Part shown: piece by piece, positions 16,953 to 24,988 of the stretch
Position numbering within the stretch: the stretch's first letter is position 1
Layout: each line of letters starts with the position of its first letter
From: Limiplasma sp964416065
Lineage (GTDB): Bacteria > Bacillota > Clostridia > Christensenellales > Aristaeellaceae
NCBI GenBank assembly: GCA_964416065.1
Contig: CAYQCL010000031.1
Coordinates: forward strand, 1-24,988
DNA length: 24,988 bases
Direction: 5' to 3'
Notes under the pieces: model-generated
Told to the model about the DNA's origin: nothing
The model's input: only the letters and a program-made list of their open reading frames with translations
The model's database searches: none
Position numbers and translations under genes: made by a program

Positions 16953-17792
16953 ATGTATTATGAGGATTTTCTTTCACGGTTCACTGAACTGCCTATAGCA
17001 TATTCTGTTTCAAAGCGCTCCAAAGCGGATATGAATTCTTCCATCTGGTTTCAACGCCATTTGCATCGTGAATTTGAAATGCTCCTGCTGCGTTCGGGAG
17101 ACGGCGTGGTCACGGTCAACAAGACGCCTGTGAAGCTAAAAAGCGGCGATGTAATCCTGATCCCGCCCTATATTCCGCACGAGGCTATAGCCAACTATGA
17201 TACGCCATTGGAGGAATACTGCATCTGCTTTGACCTGTCCATTCTGCGCGCATGTGATCCTATGCTGTCCAACATGGTCATCAATGAGAATACTCCTTGC
17301 CGTGTGCTTAAAGCGGACGATCCGGTCACAGAGGAGGTCACGGCCCATCTTTTGCGGATCATCAAATCCTGTCAGGAGCATCCCGTCGGATGGACGATCG
17401 AGGTTCGGGGCCACCTTCTCTTGATGTTTTCCCTCTTTCTTCAAAGATTCAATGAGCTTAGCGTTCTGGAGTCCAACCAGAGCGACGACTTCTATCGCAG
17501 GGTTGTCGAATATGTTTCGGAAAACTACCAAGAGCCCATCACATCGCGCACGGCCTCCGATTGCCTAAATTACTCCCAAAGCTACTTTTGCCGCAGATTT
17601 AAACGTGACTTTGGCGTGTGTTTCAGCGAATATTTGAATAACTACCGTCTGCATCAGGCCAGAAATCTTTTTATAAAAGAGAAGCATACCGTTGCTGAGG
17701 TCTCTGCGCAGGTTGGTTTTTCAAACCCAAGCTATTTTACGCGCTGTTTCCAGAAGCAATTCGATATGCTTCCCTCTGATTACTGCGAATAG
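16953..17792 (+). CDS. AraC-family transcriptional regulator
   Basis: A 279-aa regulator. Residues ~1-150 form a cupin-like sugar-sensing domain (HLHREFEMLLLRSGDG, LKSGDVILIPPYIPHEA). The C-terminal ~100 residues are two helix-turn-helix units (TSRTASDCLNYSQSYFCRRF and VAEVSAQVGFSNPSYFTRCF) typical of AraC activators. ATG 16953 follows AAGGAAGTG; an earlier ATG at 16854 has no ribosome site. Its stop codon directly touches the stop of the convergent glycoside-hydrolase-like gene, and the sugar ABC operon lies beyond, so activation of that operon by a sugar is the likely role (inference). No confident promoter was found for it. Confidence 0.9.
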   Translation: MYYEDFLSRFTELPIAYSVSKRSKADMNSSIWFQRHLHREFEMLLLRSGDGVVTVNKTPVKLKSGDVILIPPYIPHEAIANYDTPLEEYCICFDLSILRACDPMLSNMVINENTPCRVLKADDPVTEEVTAHLLRIIKSCQEHPVGWTIEVRGHLLLMFSLFLQRFNELSVLESNQSDDFYRRVVEYVSENYQEPITSRTASDCLNYSQSYFCRRFKRDFGVCFSEYLNNYRLHQARNLFIKEKHTVAEVSAQVGFSNPSYFTRCFQKQFDMLPSDYCE

Positions 17793-19163
17793 TCAATCGT
17801 TCATGCTGGCAAGCGTCACGTCAGGACGCTGGGCCGTCTGAATCAGAAGCTTTTCAAACTCCATGTCGCAGTCCCAAAGCGCCTGTGCAAACATCGCGGC
17901 GGGCAGCCAAATGTGCTTTTCAAACAATCCATCCTCCAAAAGAGCCAAAATCTGGCATTCTGTGTCCTCATGCATAATCTGCCGTACCGTTTCCAGCAGC
18001 TTTCTCCCGTTTGCCATCCAATAGCTCTGTACGCTCCGCATGATCCTCATGGCCATCGGCAAGCGCTTTGCAATCTGCTCCTCATTGGCCTCACCTATGC
18101 GTTCCGCCTTGCTTCGATGGATAAAATCCGTCCAATCCAGACAAATCATTCCCTTTGTTACGACGCCGGAAGCGCACACATGACGCGCCCTGAGCATTTG
18201 AGAGGTAAAGGTGAGGGTTTCCTCAAAGTTTGCCACGTTTTCCGGCAAATACGCATAGGGAAACGCGCCGCAGTCCTCCCAGACAATTCGGACACGCGGA
18301 TCGACCTGAGCAATGTAGTTAAGCTGGTGCCGCACGGAGGTGGCGTGAAGTCCAAACTGCAGCTCGATATTCGGCCTGATGCTTAGGATCCTGTCGCAGA
18401 TCTCGTTGACCCACTCAACGACCACCTTGGCAATAATCCTGCCGCTACATATTTCCTCAGTGGTTTCAGTAAAGCTTTGAAAATATATTCCATCTCCCGG
18501 CAGTTCCATATATTCCTGCCGAAAGCGTTTCACCGCCTGATCAGACATGCGCTTGAGCATCGCGGTATCTGACAGATCGATATCAAAATGATTGTCCCAG
18601 CCCCATGCATATCCCCAGATAACGCGGATACCCAGGCTGTGGGCATAGCTGACGATTTTCTCGGCGTTCAATGGCACGAAATCATTCCAAATAACGATTT
18701 CGTTAAGCTTCAGCCGCGCCATGTTTTCCAAATAGCCGCGGTAATCATAGATGACATAGCCCCACGTCCACAAGCCGCGCCGCTTAACCTTTGGCGAGGA
18801 ACGGATCACCCGAGGCGCAAAGCCCTCAACAAGCGGATTGATAAAGTAATACGGATTCATCCAGGTATGCGAGCATGCCGCCTCAGGCATATGAATGTTC
18901 ACAAAGTCCGAAACGCCATATAGCAGTCCAATCTCGTTGGATGCGGTAATGGAAACTGTCTGCTCATCGCCTTCCCTTTGAATAACGATCTCGTATTCCT
19001 CGCGGGACAAACCTGCTTCCGATTGGATTTGGCAGTCGATCACTCCTTTGAGAGAGAAAGGTTCCTGACAAGGCAAGAGCCGCAAAAGCCCCTCCTCAAG
19101 CATACTATCGGCGAGCTGAAGCGCCGTCGAATCGCCTTCGGGCCACCTGATTGCCCAAGACAT
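17793..19163 (-). CDS. Putative glycoside hydrolase with GH20/GH67-like N-terminal domain
   Basis: A 456-aa protein without signal peptide, so cytoplasmic. Residues ~1-105 resemble the small domain found ahead of several hexosaminidase and glucuronidase barrels (EYEIVIQREG, ASNEIGLLYGVSDFVN). From about residue 130 it reads like a TIM barrel (RRGLWTWGYVIYDYRGYLEN, MARLKLNEIVIWNDFVP, LGIRVIWGYAWGWDNH, GIYFQSFTETTEE). I cannot assign the exact family; the acidic FTETTEE is a candidate active-site region. ATG at 19161-19163 follows AAAGGATG, only seven bases after the permease stop, so it is the last gene of the solute-binding protein/permease operon and probably acts on the imported glycoside. 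Confidence 0.6.
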   Translation of the reverse strand: MSWAIRWPEGDSTALQLADSMLEEGLLRLLPCQEPFSLKGVIDCQIQSEAGLSREEYEIVIQREGDEQTVSITASNEIGLLYGVSDFVNIHMPEAACSHTWMNPYYFINPLVEGFAPRVIRSSPKVKRRGLWTWGYVIYDYRGYLENMARLKLNEIVIWNDFVPLNAEKIVSYAHSLGIRVIWGYAWGWDNHFDIDLSDTAMLKRMSDQAVKRFRQEYMELPGDGIYFQSFTETTEEICSGRIIAKVVVEWVNEICDRILSIRPNIELQFGLHATSVRHQLNYIAQVDPRVRIVWEDCGAFPYAYLPENVANFEETLTFTSQMLRARHVCASGVVTKGMICLDWTDFIHRSKAERIGEANEEQIAKRLPMAMRIMRSVQSYWMANGRKLLETVRQIMHEDTECQILALLEDGLFEKHIWLPAAMFAQALWDCDMEFEKLLIQTAQRPDVTLASMND

Positions 19164-19170
19164 TATCCGA

Positions 19171-20013
19171 TCATCCTTTCAAACCTGAGCTGACCATGGC
19201 GTCCGTGACCTTCTCCTGAAAAATCAGGTACACCAACATAACAGGGATGACGCTGAGCGTCGTCGCCGCAAGCTGCAAATGCCATTCAGGCTGTCCATAG
19301 ACGTCGTTGAAATTGTTCAGCGACAGCGGGAGCGTGTATTTTGAAAGGCTGGTCGTAAACACCAGCGGCTCCAGATAGGTATTCCACGCGGACAAAAACG
19401 CCAAAATCCCCGCCGAGGAGGCAACCGGCACAGCAACTGGCAGCATGATGTAGCGAAAAATTCCAAAGTGTCCCAGGCCATCCAAGCGTCCCGCCTCTTC
19501 CAATTCCAAAGGGATCGTGATAAAAAACTGTCGGAACATAAACGCAGACAATGCGCCCTGAGAGCAGAAAATGGGCAGAAAGATCAGCGGAAGCAGGCTG
19601 TCTGTCAGGTTCCAAGCCTTCATCTGATAGAAGAGCGGAATGATGATCACCTCTACTGGCATCATCAGCGCCGTAAGCAGCAGAACAAACAGAACGCCGC
19701 GTCCCGGAAAGCGGATACGAGAAAAGCCATAGCCGGAAAGTGCCGAAACCAACACATTTCCCAAAGTGCCTATACCTGCAACAAGAATCGTATTGAGGTA
19801 ATGTCTTGCAAATGGCTGCTTTTGGAAGATCTCCACGTAGTTCGACCAGCGCCAGCTCTGCGGGAGTAGCCTGGGCTGTCCAAAAACCTGCGCGTTGGTA
19901 TTCAGAGAATTGACCAGCATCCACCAGAAGGGGTAGACAAACAGGAGCGTAACCAGTAGCAGCAAAAGAATCCTCAGGATTCCTCTGGCGATACGCGACG
20001 CCTTACTCCTCAT
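19171..20013 (-). CDS. Carbohydrate ABC transporter permease, MalG/UgpE type
   Basis: A 280-aa integral membrane protein with about six helices. The EAA loop that docks the ATPase is visible as LEEAGRLDGLGHFGIFRYIMLP. It opens with a basic stretch and a long helix (ILRILLLLLVTLLFVYPFWW) followed by NSLNTNAQVFGQP, typical of this half of the transporter. I chose the ATG at 20011-20013, with AGAAGGTG seven bases upstream; it overlaps the end of the preceding permease gene by 11 bases. No ATPase gene lies in the operon, as is common for sugar importers that share an MsmK-type ATPase encoded elsewhere. Confidence 0.92.
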   Translation of the reverse strand: MRSKASRIARGILRILLLLLVTLLFVYPFWWMLVNSLNTNAQVFGQPRLLPQSWRWSNYVEIFQKQPFARHYLNTILVAGIGTLGNVLVSALSGYGFSRIRFPGRGVLFVLLLTALMMPVEVIIIPLFYQMKAWNLTDSLLPLIFLPIFCSQGALSAFMFRQFFITIPLELEEAGRLDGLGHFGIFRYIMLPVAVPVASSAGILAFLSAWNTYLEPLVFTTSLSKYTLPLSLNNFNDVYGQPEWHLQLAATTLSVIPVMLVYLIFQEKVTDAMVSSGLKG

Positions 20014-20908
20014 AATGCGACACCTTCTTTCTAGCAAGCCATTGAAGCAGCGTCATCACCAGCATAATCAAGAACAGGATCACGGCGATCGCGGAAGCGT
20101 ATCCGCTCTTAAACGCCTTAAAGCCCTGATAATACACATAATATACCAGTACCATCGTGCTGCCCTCGGGCCCGCCCTCCGTCATCAGCTTAATCGTATC
20201 GAAGACGCGCATCGAGCCGATCATCGTGACGATCGAGGCCATGAGTACCGTGGGCATCAGCATGGGTAGCTTGATCTTACGAAAGAGTGTGAAGCCGCTA
20301 GCTCCATCAATGCGCGCGGCCTCTACAACGCCCTCTGGCAGATTCATAACAGCTCCATAGAACACCAGTACATTCGTGCCGAGGTTTTTCAGCACGCGGG
20401 TCACAATCACCGAGGCCATCGCCCAGCCTTTTTCCTGAAGCCAGTTTGGCCCCTGAATTCCAATCTGCGCCAGTACCCAGTTCACAGGGCCGACTGTTCC
20501 GCCCTGCAAAAGATATTTCCATACGATAGACCAAGCTACACCCGAAGTGACCACTGGCAAAAAAATTACGGTGCGGATATAACGACTTCCGGTCTTTCCA
20601 TCGCCCAGATAAAGCGCCATACCCAAGGCCAGGCAGAGATTCAAAGGTACAAGAAAAACAGAGAAAATCAGCGTATTTTTCAGCGTCAGATAAAACAGGG
20701 AGTCCTGAAAGAGATTTTGATAGTTTGTAAAGCCGCAAAAGGTATTCGTTCCAAAAAGCATATTCTTGTTCTGGAAGGAGTAAATGAATACATTAACCAG
20801 CGGAATCAATACAAACAGAAAAAAGCCTATCATTTGCGGAAGAATAAACGCATAGCCCGTCGCGTATTCGCTAAGCCTTCGCCTTTTGAGCAGACTGTCG
20901 TTTTTCAT
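20003..20908 (-). CDS. Carbohydrate ABC transporter permease, MalF/UgpA type
   Basis: A 301-aa membrane protein with six predicted helices, the first being YAFILPQMIGFFLFVLIPLV. The docking EAA motif is VVEAARIDGASGFTLFRKIKLP. It pairs with the following MalG-type permease to form the membrane channel of a sugar importer. ATG at 20906-20908 follows AGGGGGAC. It is preceded, 18 bases upstream, by a GC-rich hairpin after the solute-binding protein gene. Confidence 0.92.
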   Translation of the reverse strand: MKNDSLLKRRRLSEYATGYAFILPQMIGFFLFVLIPLVNVFIYSFQNKNMLFGTNTFCGFTNYQNLFQDSLFYLTLKNTLIFSVFLVPLNLCLALGMALYLGDGKTGSRYIRTVIFLPVVTSGVAWSIVWKYLLQGGTVGPVNWVLAQIGIQGPNWLQEKGWAMASVIVTRVLKNLGTNVLVFYGAVMNLPEGVVEAARIDGASGFTLFRKIKLPMLMPTVLMASIVTMIGSMRVFDTIKLMTEGGPEGSTMVLVYYVYYQGFKAFKSGYASAIAVILFLIMLVMTLLQWLARKKVSHYEE

Positions 20909-20926
20909 AGAGTCCCCCTAAAAGCA

Positions 20927-20954
20927 GCAACGGCGGCGTTTCAGCCGCCGTTGC
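20927..20954 (-). terminator. Intercistronic hairpin between binding protein and permease genes
   Basis: A perfect 11-bp stem (GCAACGGCGGC/GCCGCCGTTGC) with loop GTTTCA sits 12 bases after the binding-protein stop. On the minus strand it is followed by TGCTTTTAG, a weak T tract, then at once by the permease ribosome site. It probably acts as a partial terminator or 3' end protector. Confidence 0.65.
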
Positions 20955-20966
20955 GCAGTTCGTTCC

Positions 20967-22205
20967 TTATTGGAGGTTGTTGCGATATACGGTCGCGATC
21001 TCGCCAAGAATAGAGGCTACATCCGCGTCGGCATTCCAAAGCTTGTCGAAGAGAATCTCTGTTTCAATGTTGATGGTCGCGGAGTTGACGTTGTTGGACA
21101 TCGCACGGCTACTTAATACGGAGTCCGCGACGATATTCTTCATCTGCTCGGCGGAGAGATAATCGTTGGAGGTCAGAAATTCCTCGCTGTCAAGCACCGA
21201 GTGACGGCACGGCGGCCAATACTTCGCAGCGCGCGCAGAGCATTCTGAATTGGTCATGTAGGCAACCAGCTCGGCGGCCAGCTCAGGATTGGCGCTGTTG
21301 GGATTGGCAGCCACAGCGGCCTGACCCAGGAAGGAGACATCGCCAGGAAGCTTGCACACGCCCCACGTCCAATCGACGTCCGCGAGATTGCCAAGCTGAG
21401 AAATCTGGTTGAAGGTACAGGCGGCACCGCCGGTGAAGAAGTTGCTCTCGTCTCCCGGAGGAACCACAGAGCCATCCACATACACCATATCATGGAACAG
21501 CTGAACGCCCGCGATTGATTCCTCGGAATCAATCAGAACCTCAAGATCATCCGTCCAGAAGTCACCGCCGAAGCCGCGTACAAAGGGCGTAAGGTTCATT
21601 ACGGTACGATCCGCAAAGCCGGCGTTATTGACGGTCATATAGCCATAGACGCCGGTCTTGTCCTTGATGGCCTTCATGCACTCGCGGAAGGTCTCCCACG
21701 TCCATGTACCCTCAGCTACGTATTCATTGGGATCCTTGAGGCCGGCCTGCTCAAACAGATCGGCATTGTAGATCATAATGAAGGGGCTGGTAGAGAAGGG
21801 CACGGCGTAGACAGCTTCACCATCGCACCACAGGCTCATCGCGCCTGTATCCAAGTCTTCGGGATCGTAGCTGGTCAGCGCATCGTTAAGCTTGGCGCAC
21901 AGGCCGGCCGCGATGAAGGCCTTGATATCCGACTCCATGATCCAGAACGCATCGGGCGCTTCATTGCTCTGTAGATCCATCAGCAACAGGCTGCTGTATT
22001 CCGAGCCGGAGAGCGATACAAAGGTCGGATTGATGGTAATGCCCTTGGAGGCGGCGAATTCATCCACAAAGGAACCCAGCAGAGCCAGCTGATCTTCGTT
22101 GCTTGTCCAAGTGACGATCCTCATTTCGACGGCTTCCTCGCCAAGGGCGGGAACCGCCATGGCCAGCATCAGCACAGCCATAAGAACGGCAAGTAGTTTC
22201 CTCAT
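20967..22205 (-). CDS. Extracellular solute-binding protein, sugar ABC transporter
   Basis: A 412-aa exported binding protein of the family-1 type (MalE/UgpB-like). Residues 1-22 are a signal peptide ending AVPALG, without a lipobox cysteine. The mature start EMRIVTWTSNEDQLALLGSFVDEFAASKGI, then EAPDAFWIMESDIKAFIAAGL and the TWTWETFRECMKAIKDKTGVYG segment are typical of carbohydrate-binding proteins. ATG at 22203-22205 follows AAGGAGATA. It is the first gene of the operon with two permeases and the hydrolase-like gene. The ligand is unknown; the GH20/GH67-like partner hints at an amino sugar or uronic acid glycoside (weak inference). Confidence 0.93.
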   Translation of the reverse strand: MRKLLAVLMAVLMLAMAVPALGEEAVEMRIVTWTSNEDQLALLGSFVDEFAASKGITINPTFVSLSGSEYSSLLLMDLQSNEAPDAFWIMESDIKAFIAAGLCAKLNDALTSYDPEDLDTGAMSLWCDGEAVYAVPFSTSPFIMIYNADLFEQAGLKDPNEYVAEGTWTWETFRECMKAIKDKTGVYGYMTVNNAGFADRTVMNLTPFVRGFGGDFWTDDLEVLIDSEESIAGVQLFHDMVYVDGSVVPPGDESNFFTGGAACTFNQISQLGNLADVDWTWGVCKLPGDVSFLGQAAVAANPNSANPELAAELVAYMTNSECSARAAKYWPPCRHSVLDSEEFLTSNDYLSAEQMKNIVADSVLSSRAMSNNVNSATINIETEILFDKLWNADADVASILGEIATVYRNNLQ

Positions 22206-22261
22206 AAACAGTATCTCCTTTCGTTTTTGGATTTTACAAACGAGCTTCTTGCTCTGATTGT

Positions 22262-22290
22262 ATTATATAAATTGCGATTCAAGCTGTGAA
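22262..22290 (-). promoter_or_regulatory. Promoter of the sugar ABC operon
   Basis: On the minus strand TTCACA (22285-22290), 17 bases and a perfect TATAAT (22262-22267), 57 bases before the binding-protein start. The imperfect -35 fits a promoter that depends on an activator such as the nearby AraC protein. Confidence 0.7.
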
Positions 22291-22342
22291 GTCAGTCCGT
22301 TAACCAAAAGTCACCACGATTTTGACCAAACGCCCGAACAAG

Positions 22343-22371
22343 TTGACTTTTGTTGCTTTCAAAAATACAAT
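22343..22371 (+). promoter_or_regulatory. Promoter of the FAD-dependent oxidoreductase gene
   Basis: TTGACT (22343-22348), 17 bases, TACAAT (22366-22371). It is divergent from the sugar operon promoter, about 50 bases away, and fixes the oxidoreductase start downstream at 22436. Confidence 0.7.
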
Positions 22372-22435
22372 GAAGGCGTTCATTAACAAAATCGGCCTGT
22401 ACAGGCGGATCAGGCCGGTCGAAGGAGTGCTTGGC

Positions 22436-23773
22436 ATGGCGCGAATTGAATTGAATTATCTCATGGGCAAGGAGCGTTATGACGTTATTGTGCTTGGTGG
22501 AGGAACGGCGGGGGTAATCGCCGCCTGCGCAGCCGGACGCGAGGGAAAGCGTGTGTTGCTTCTGGAGCGCGAGTACGCCTTGGGCGGTACCTCGACGCTG
22601 TCGCTCACTGTTCCGAGGATGACGAATCACATTCCCGATTTTTGGGGGAATTCCTCTCTTGCTTATGAGCTTCAAAATCAAATGGAGCGTGACGGCTTTG
22701 CCGCTGACGGCTACTTTTTCGATCCAGAAATGGCGAAGCTGTATCTTGAACGGATGTGCGAACGCTATCAGGTCGCTCTTCGCTATGGCGCGGATTTGAT
22801 CCTGCCCGCCATGGCCGACGATCGGATTTCTCATGTTGTGGTCAACACCTCAAATGGCCCTGTCGCCTATGCCTCCAACGTCTACATCGACTGCACCGGC
22901 AACGCGCAGCTGGCCTACCTTTCCGACTGTGAAACAGAGTGTGGACAGAATGGCGATAATCAGCCCATGACGCTGCGCTTTGCGGTGGGCGGTGTGGACG
23001 TGTCAAGGGTGAAGCAAACGCTTCTTGATTGGGGATATCGTTTTGGAGGGGACCATTTCCCCATGGAGTTTTATTCTCTCTGGCGCGAGGAAGCCTTCAA
23101 TCCCTTTACACAGCTGCTTCGCGAGGGTGTCAACGAGGGCGCCGTCACGGAGCGGGACGGAAGCTATATCCAGGTCTATCATCACGCCTCCATGGGCGGG
23201 AACACGCTTTGGTTCAACTGTCCCGAGGCCGGTCATATTCTTGACGCAGTTTCCGCCGCCTCGGTGACCGATATGGTGCTTTACTCTCGCGAATCCGCCA
23301 TGCGGATCATCAGCTTTCTGAAGCGGCGCTTCCCAGGCTTTGAAAACTGCCGCATTCAATCCTTCGCTTCCATTCCGGGGATTCGAGAATCCCGCCGTCT
23401 GATCGGACAGTATGTACTGACGGAGGACGACCTGCGCGCCCGTTGCCGCTTTGACGATGCCGTCGCCCAAACCGCCTATCCCGTGGATATCCACAACGAA
23501 CAGAATTTGGTGCTCATCCGTCTTGATCCCGGCGAATACTATGAAATTCCCTATCGCTGCATGGTTCCCAAGAAGGTCAAAAATCTGCTGGTTGCCGGAC
23601 GATGCATTTCCGCAACCTTCGCTGCCCAGTCCTCCACTCGAATCCAGCTCACCTGCATGGCGCTGGGCGAGGCGGCCGGAATCGCGGCTTCTCTCTCGAC
23701 CGATGTAGCTTCAGTCAATGGCGCGGTGGTTCGTAAAAGGATGGAATCCTACGGCGCCCGCTTTCTTAAATAA
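22436..23773 (+). CDS. FAD-dependent oxidoreductase (FAD_oxidored family)
   Basis: A 445-aa flavoprotein. The dinucleotide-binding fold is at the N terminus: YDVIVLGGGTAGVIAACAAG (GxGxxG at 21-26) and the acidic end of the second strand LLLER. GGTSTLSLTVPRM, ASIPGIRESRRLIGQYVLTEDDL and a C-terminal FAD contact VAGRCISATFAAQSSTR-type segment are typical of the FAD_oxidored group found beside sugar transport genes. No signal peptide, so cytoplasmic. Start at ATG 22436 has GGAG eight bases upstream and a promoter behind it; an earlier in-frame ATG at 22322 lies upstream of that promoter. Substrate is unknown; it may oxidise the imported sugar or its aglycone. A terminator follows. Confidence 0.88.
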   Translation: MARIELNYLMGKERYDVIVLGGGTAGVIAACAAGREGKRVLLLEREYALGGTSTLSLTVPRMTNHIPDFWGNSSLAYELQNQMERDGFAADGYFFDPEMAKLYLERMCERYQVALRYGADLILPAMADDRISHVVVNTSNGPVAYASNVYIDCTGNAQLAYLSDCETECGQNGDNQPMTLRFAVGGVDVSRVKQTLLDWGYRFGGDHFPMEFYSLWREEAFNPFTQLLREGVNEGAVTERDGSYIQVYHHASMGGNTLWFNCPEAGHILDAVSAASVTDMVLYSRESAMRIISFLKRRFPGFENCRIQSFASIPGIRESRRLIGQYVLTEDDLRARCRFDDAVAQTAYPVDIHNEQNLVLIRLDPGEYYEIPYRCMVPKKVKNLLVAGRCISATFAAQSSTRIQLTCMALGEAAGIAASLSTDVASVNGAVVRKRMESYGARFLK

Positions 23774-23777
23774 AATC

Positions 23778-23811
23778 CGCGCCTGACGGCCATTTCTCTT
23801 CGTCAGGCGCG
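23778..23811 (+). terminator. Terminator after the FAD-dependent oxidoreductase
   Basis: A perfect 11-bp stem (CGCGCCTGACG/CGTCAGGCGCG) with a 12-base loop begins four bases past the stop codon. The following TTCC is only a weak T tract. 23812-23879 shows nothing further. Confidence 0.7.
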
Positions 23812-23879
23812 TTCCTGATGGCAGCTATGCGCAGGGTGTCTTTTCATCGTATTACCATGAATTCTGCTTTATATGGCCG

Positions 23880-24805
23880 TTACTTTTCAAACGTGACGGC
23901 GGGCGAAAGCTTGTCCGCATCTACGTAGCCGATGGTATCGCCTGTCTGTACGCAGGCCCATCCATTTGCCGTCACGCCAAGCACCGTAAGCGATTCGCCA
24001 TTCGGTATGATTTTCAGCACCTTGCTGCCCGTGGTAGCGTAGCCTCGCAGATACAGTCCCGTCCCGCCGACGTTGCTTACCCTCGCCTTGGGAAGCATCG
24101 CCGAGCCGTTTCGTGCCGCCTCCTCGGTATAGGGAACAAGATACTTCGTATTCATAAAGCCACTCTCTGTGCCGATCAAGGCCATGACCCATTCGACATC
24201 GGTCGTTTTCGTCACGCACACAACGATGCCCGTATAGTACTTTCCAAGGGAGGCCGAGCGGCTATCGGCGCTCTCGCGCAGGTTCAAGCCATCGCTTGAA
24301 TCGGGTTTACAAACGATCATGCGATTGATATCGGAGGTCTTTCCCATATCGGAGGGCGAGCCGTCTTTATCAAAGGTGACGCCGGGTGAAAGCATTGTGG
24401 ACAGCGCATATGCGATTTGCTCGCCGTCCTTAAGGCAAAGAAAGCCGTTGGCCGTGATCCCAAGCGCAAGAAAACTTGATTCGTTTTTGCAAGACGAATC
24501 ACGCTTCTGCCGCTGTCCGGCGAGCGGAGAAGGTTCACACGCGTACCTTCTGGATTGGATACGGTGACAGTAGGAAGCGCCGCCGCGTATCGCGCGGCAT
24601 CCGAAGCCGTATAAGGAATCAGATATTTCTTATCCATATAGCCATACTCGCTTCCGATATTGACATAGGTTCAGCTGTCAGGCGTGCTTTCTGAATCCAC
24701 CGTTACGACCGTGCCGGTATAATACTTGCAGACCGAATGTGAATTGGCATCCGGCTCTTCGCTCAGGTTCAGTCTGTCCGTTGGATCGGGATTAACCACG
24801 ATCAT
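23880..24805 (-). pseudogene. Broken protein with tandem SH3-like repeats
   Basis: Two tandem units of about 162 codons, starting at the Met codons 24805 and 24320, share a layout: M-I-V-x-x-P-D near the start, LNL(S/R)E, KYYTG, YL(I/V)PYT and a later (I/V)TANG(F/W). Each looks like a pair of bacterial SH3-type (SH3b) modules, which usually bind cell wall. The downstream unit is open to its stop at 23880. The upstream unit has an in-frame TGA at 24671-24673 where the other unit has Trp, and loses one base in the T-run (A-run on the coding strand) at 24484-24488. No signal peptide is seen in the window; the true N terminus may lie beyond the right edge. Between 24806 and 24988 only a 43-codon hydrophobic frame (24802-24933) without ribosome site is visible. 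Confidence 0.75.
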
Positions 24806-24988
24806 TGTATAATGAAGTTGAACACTTGATCGGAAAAATCAATAGTGATTTTTCTCCGTATGGTAGGTAGTGTTTCCCCAAGATCAAGCCAAAACAGCGA
24901 GTCAAATAGCAGCACAACGGATATGAACAACATTCAAGAAAGACGAGGTGTTCTTGGCATAGCGGGTAGCCATTCCCCTCCATCGTTT

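Noticed and set aside
24671..24673. In-frame TGA as a possible recoded Trp codon
   Set aside because: Intact genes here, such as copA, use TGA as their stop and TGG for Trp, so a recoded genetic code is not supported; a nonsense mutation is simpler.
24802..24933. 43-codon minus-strand frame with a hydrophobic start at the right edge
   Set aside because: No ribosome site, no recognised domain, and an ATGA overlap with the SH3-repeat remnant that may be chance; not reported as a gene.

Overview
The window looks like a draft or metagenome-assembled contig from a Gram-positive-type anaerobe of the Bacillota, probably a gut Clostridia. The reasons are strong GGAGG-type ribosome sites, a PPQTG-type sortase signal, carbohydrate ABC transport with an AraC regulator, a GH94 phosphorylase and a CsoR/CopA copper operon. 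This placement is inferred from gene content; no 16S or marker phylogeny is available here. A run of ten N marks a scaffold join inside copA.

Left part (1-4070, minus strand): an intact phosphoglucomutase/phosphomannomutase with a clear terminator, preceded in the same direction by a GH94 disaccharide phosphorylase broken by a nonsense codon, several one-base shifts and a small deletion. The intact pair would have released a sugar 1-phosphate and isomerised it to the 6-phosphate.

4191-8393 (plus strand): rluB/rsuA-type pseudouridine synthase, then a compact set of three genes: a Lys/Ser/Ala-rich repeat protein with a 39-bp minisatellite, a two-helix membrane protein, and a 628-aa Hsp70/actin-fold ATPase that has a hydrophobic membrane segment where Hsp70s carry a substrate-binding domain. 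This trio is the best candidate for an undescribed system. A PepSY-repeat secreted protein with its own promoter follows (8495-9160).

9242-13651: the remains of a sortase-anchored surface protein (minus), a 37-codon secreted peptide or signal-peptide remnant (plus), then a minus-strand unit of a large FtsX-type permease and a TetR regulator, with no ATPase partner in view.

13800-16706 (plus): copper operon. A promoter carrying two near-identical CsoR operators drives csoR and copA. CopA has metal-binding domains at both ends, and its C-terminal domain has its own Shine-Dalgarno and in-frame ATG, so a CopZ-like chaperone could be made from the same message.

16953-23773: sugar-uptake locus. 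An AraC-type regulator (plus) converges with no gap on a minus-strand operon of solute-binding protein, two permeases and a glycoside-hydrolase-like protein. A FAD-dependent oxidoreductase is divergently transcribed from the same intergenic region. The right edge holds a broken SH3-repeat protein made of two tandem ~162-codon units.

The three decayed genes (GH94, surface protein, SH3-repeat protein) sit among long intact genes, which argues for real gene decay, though some one-base lesions lie in homopolymers and could be sequence errors.
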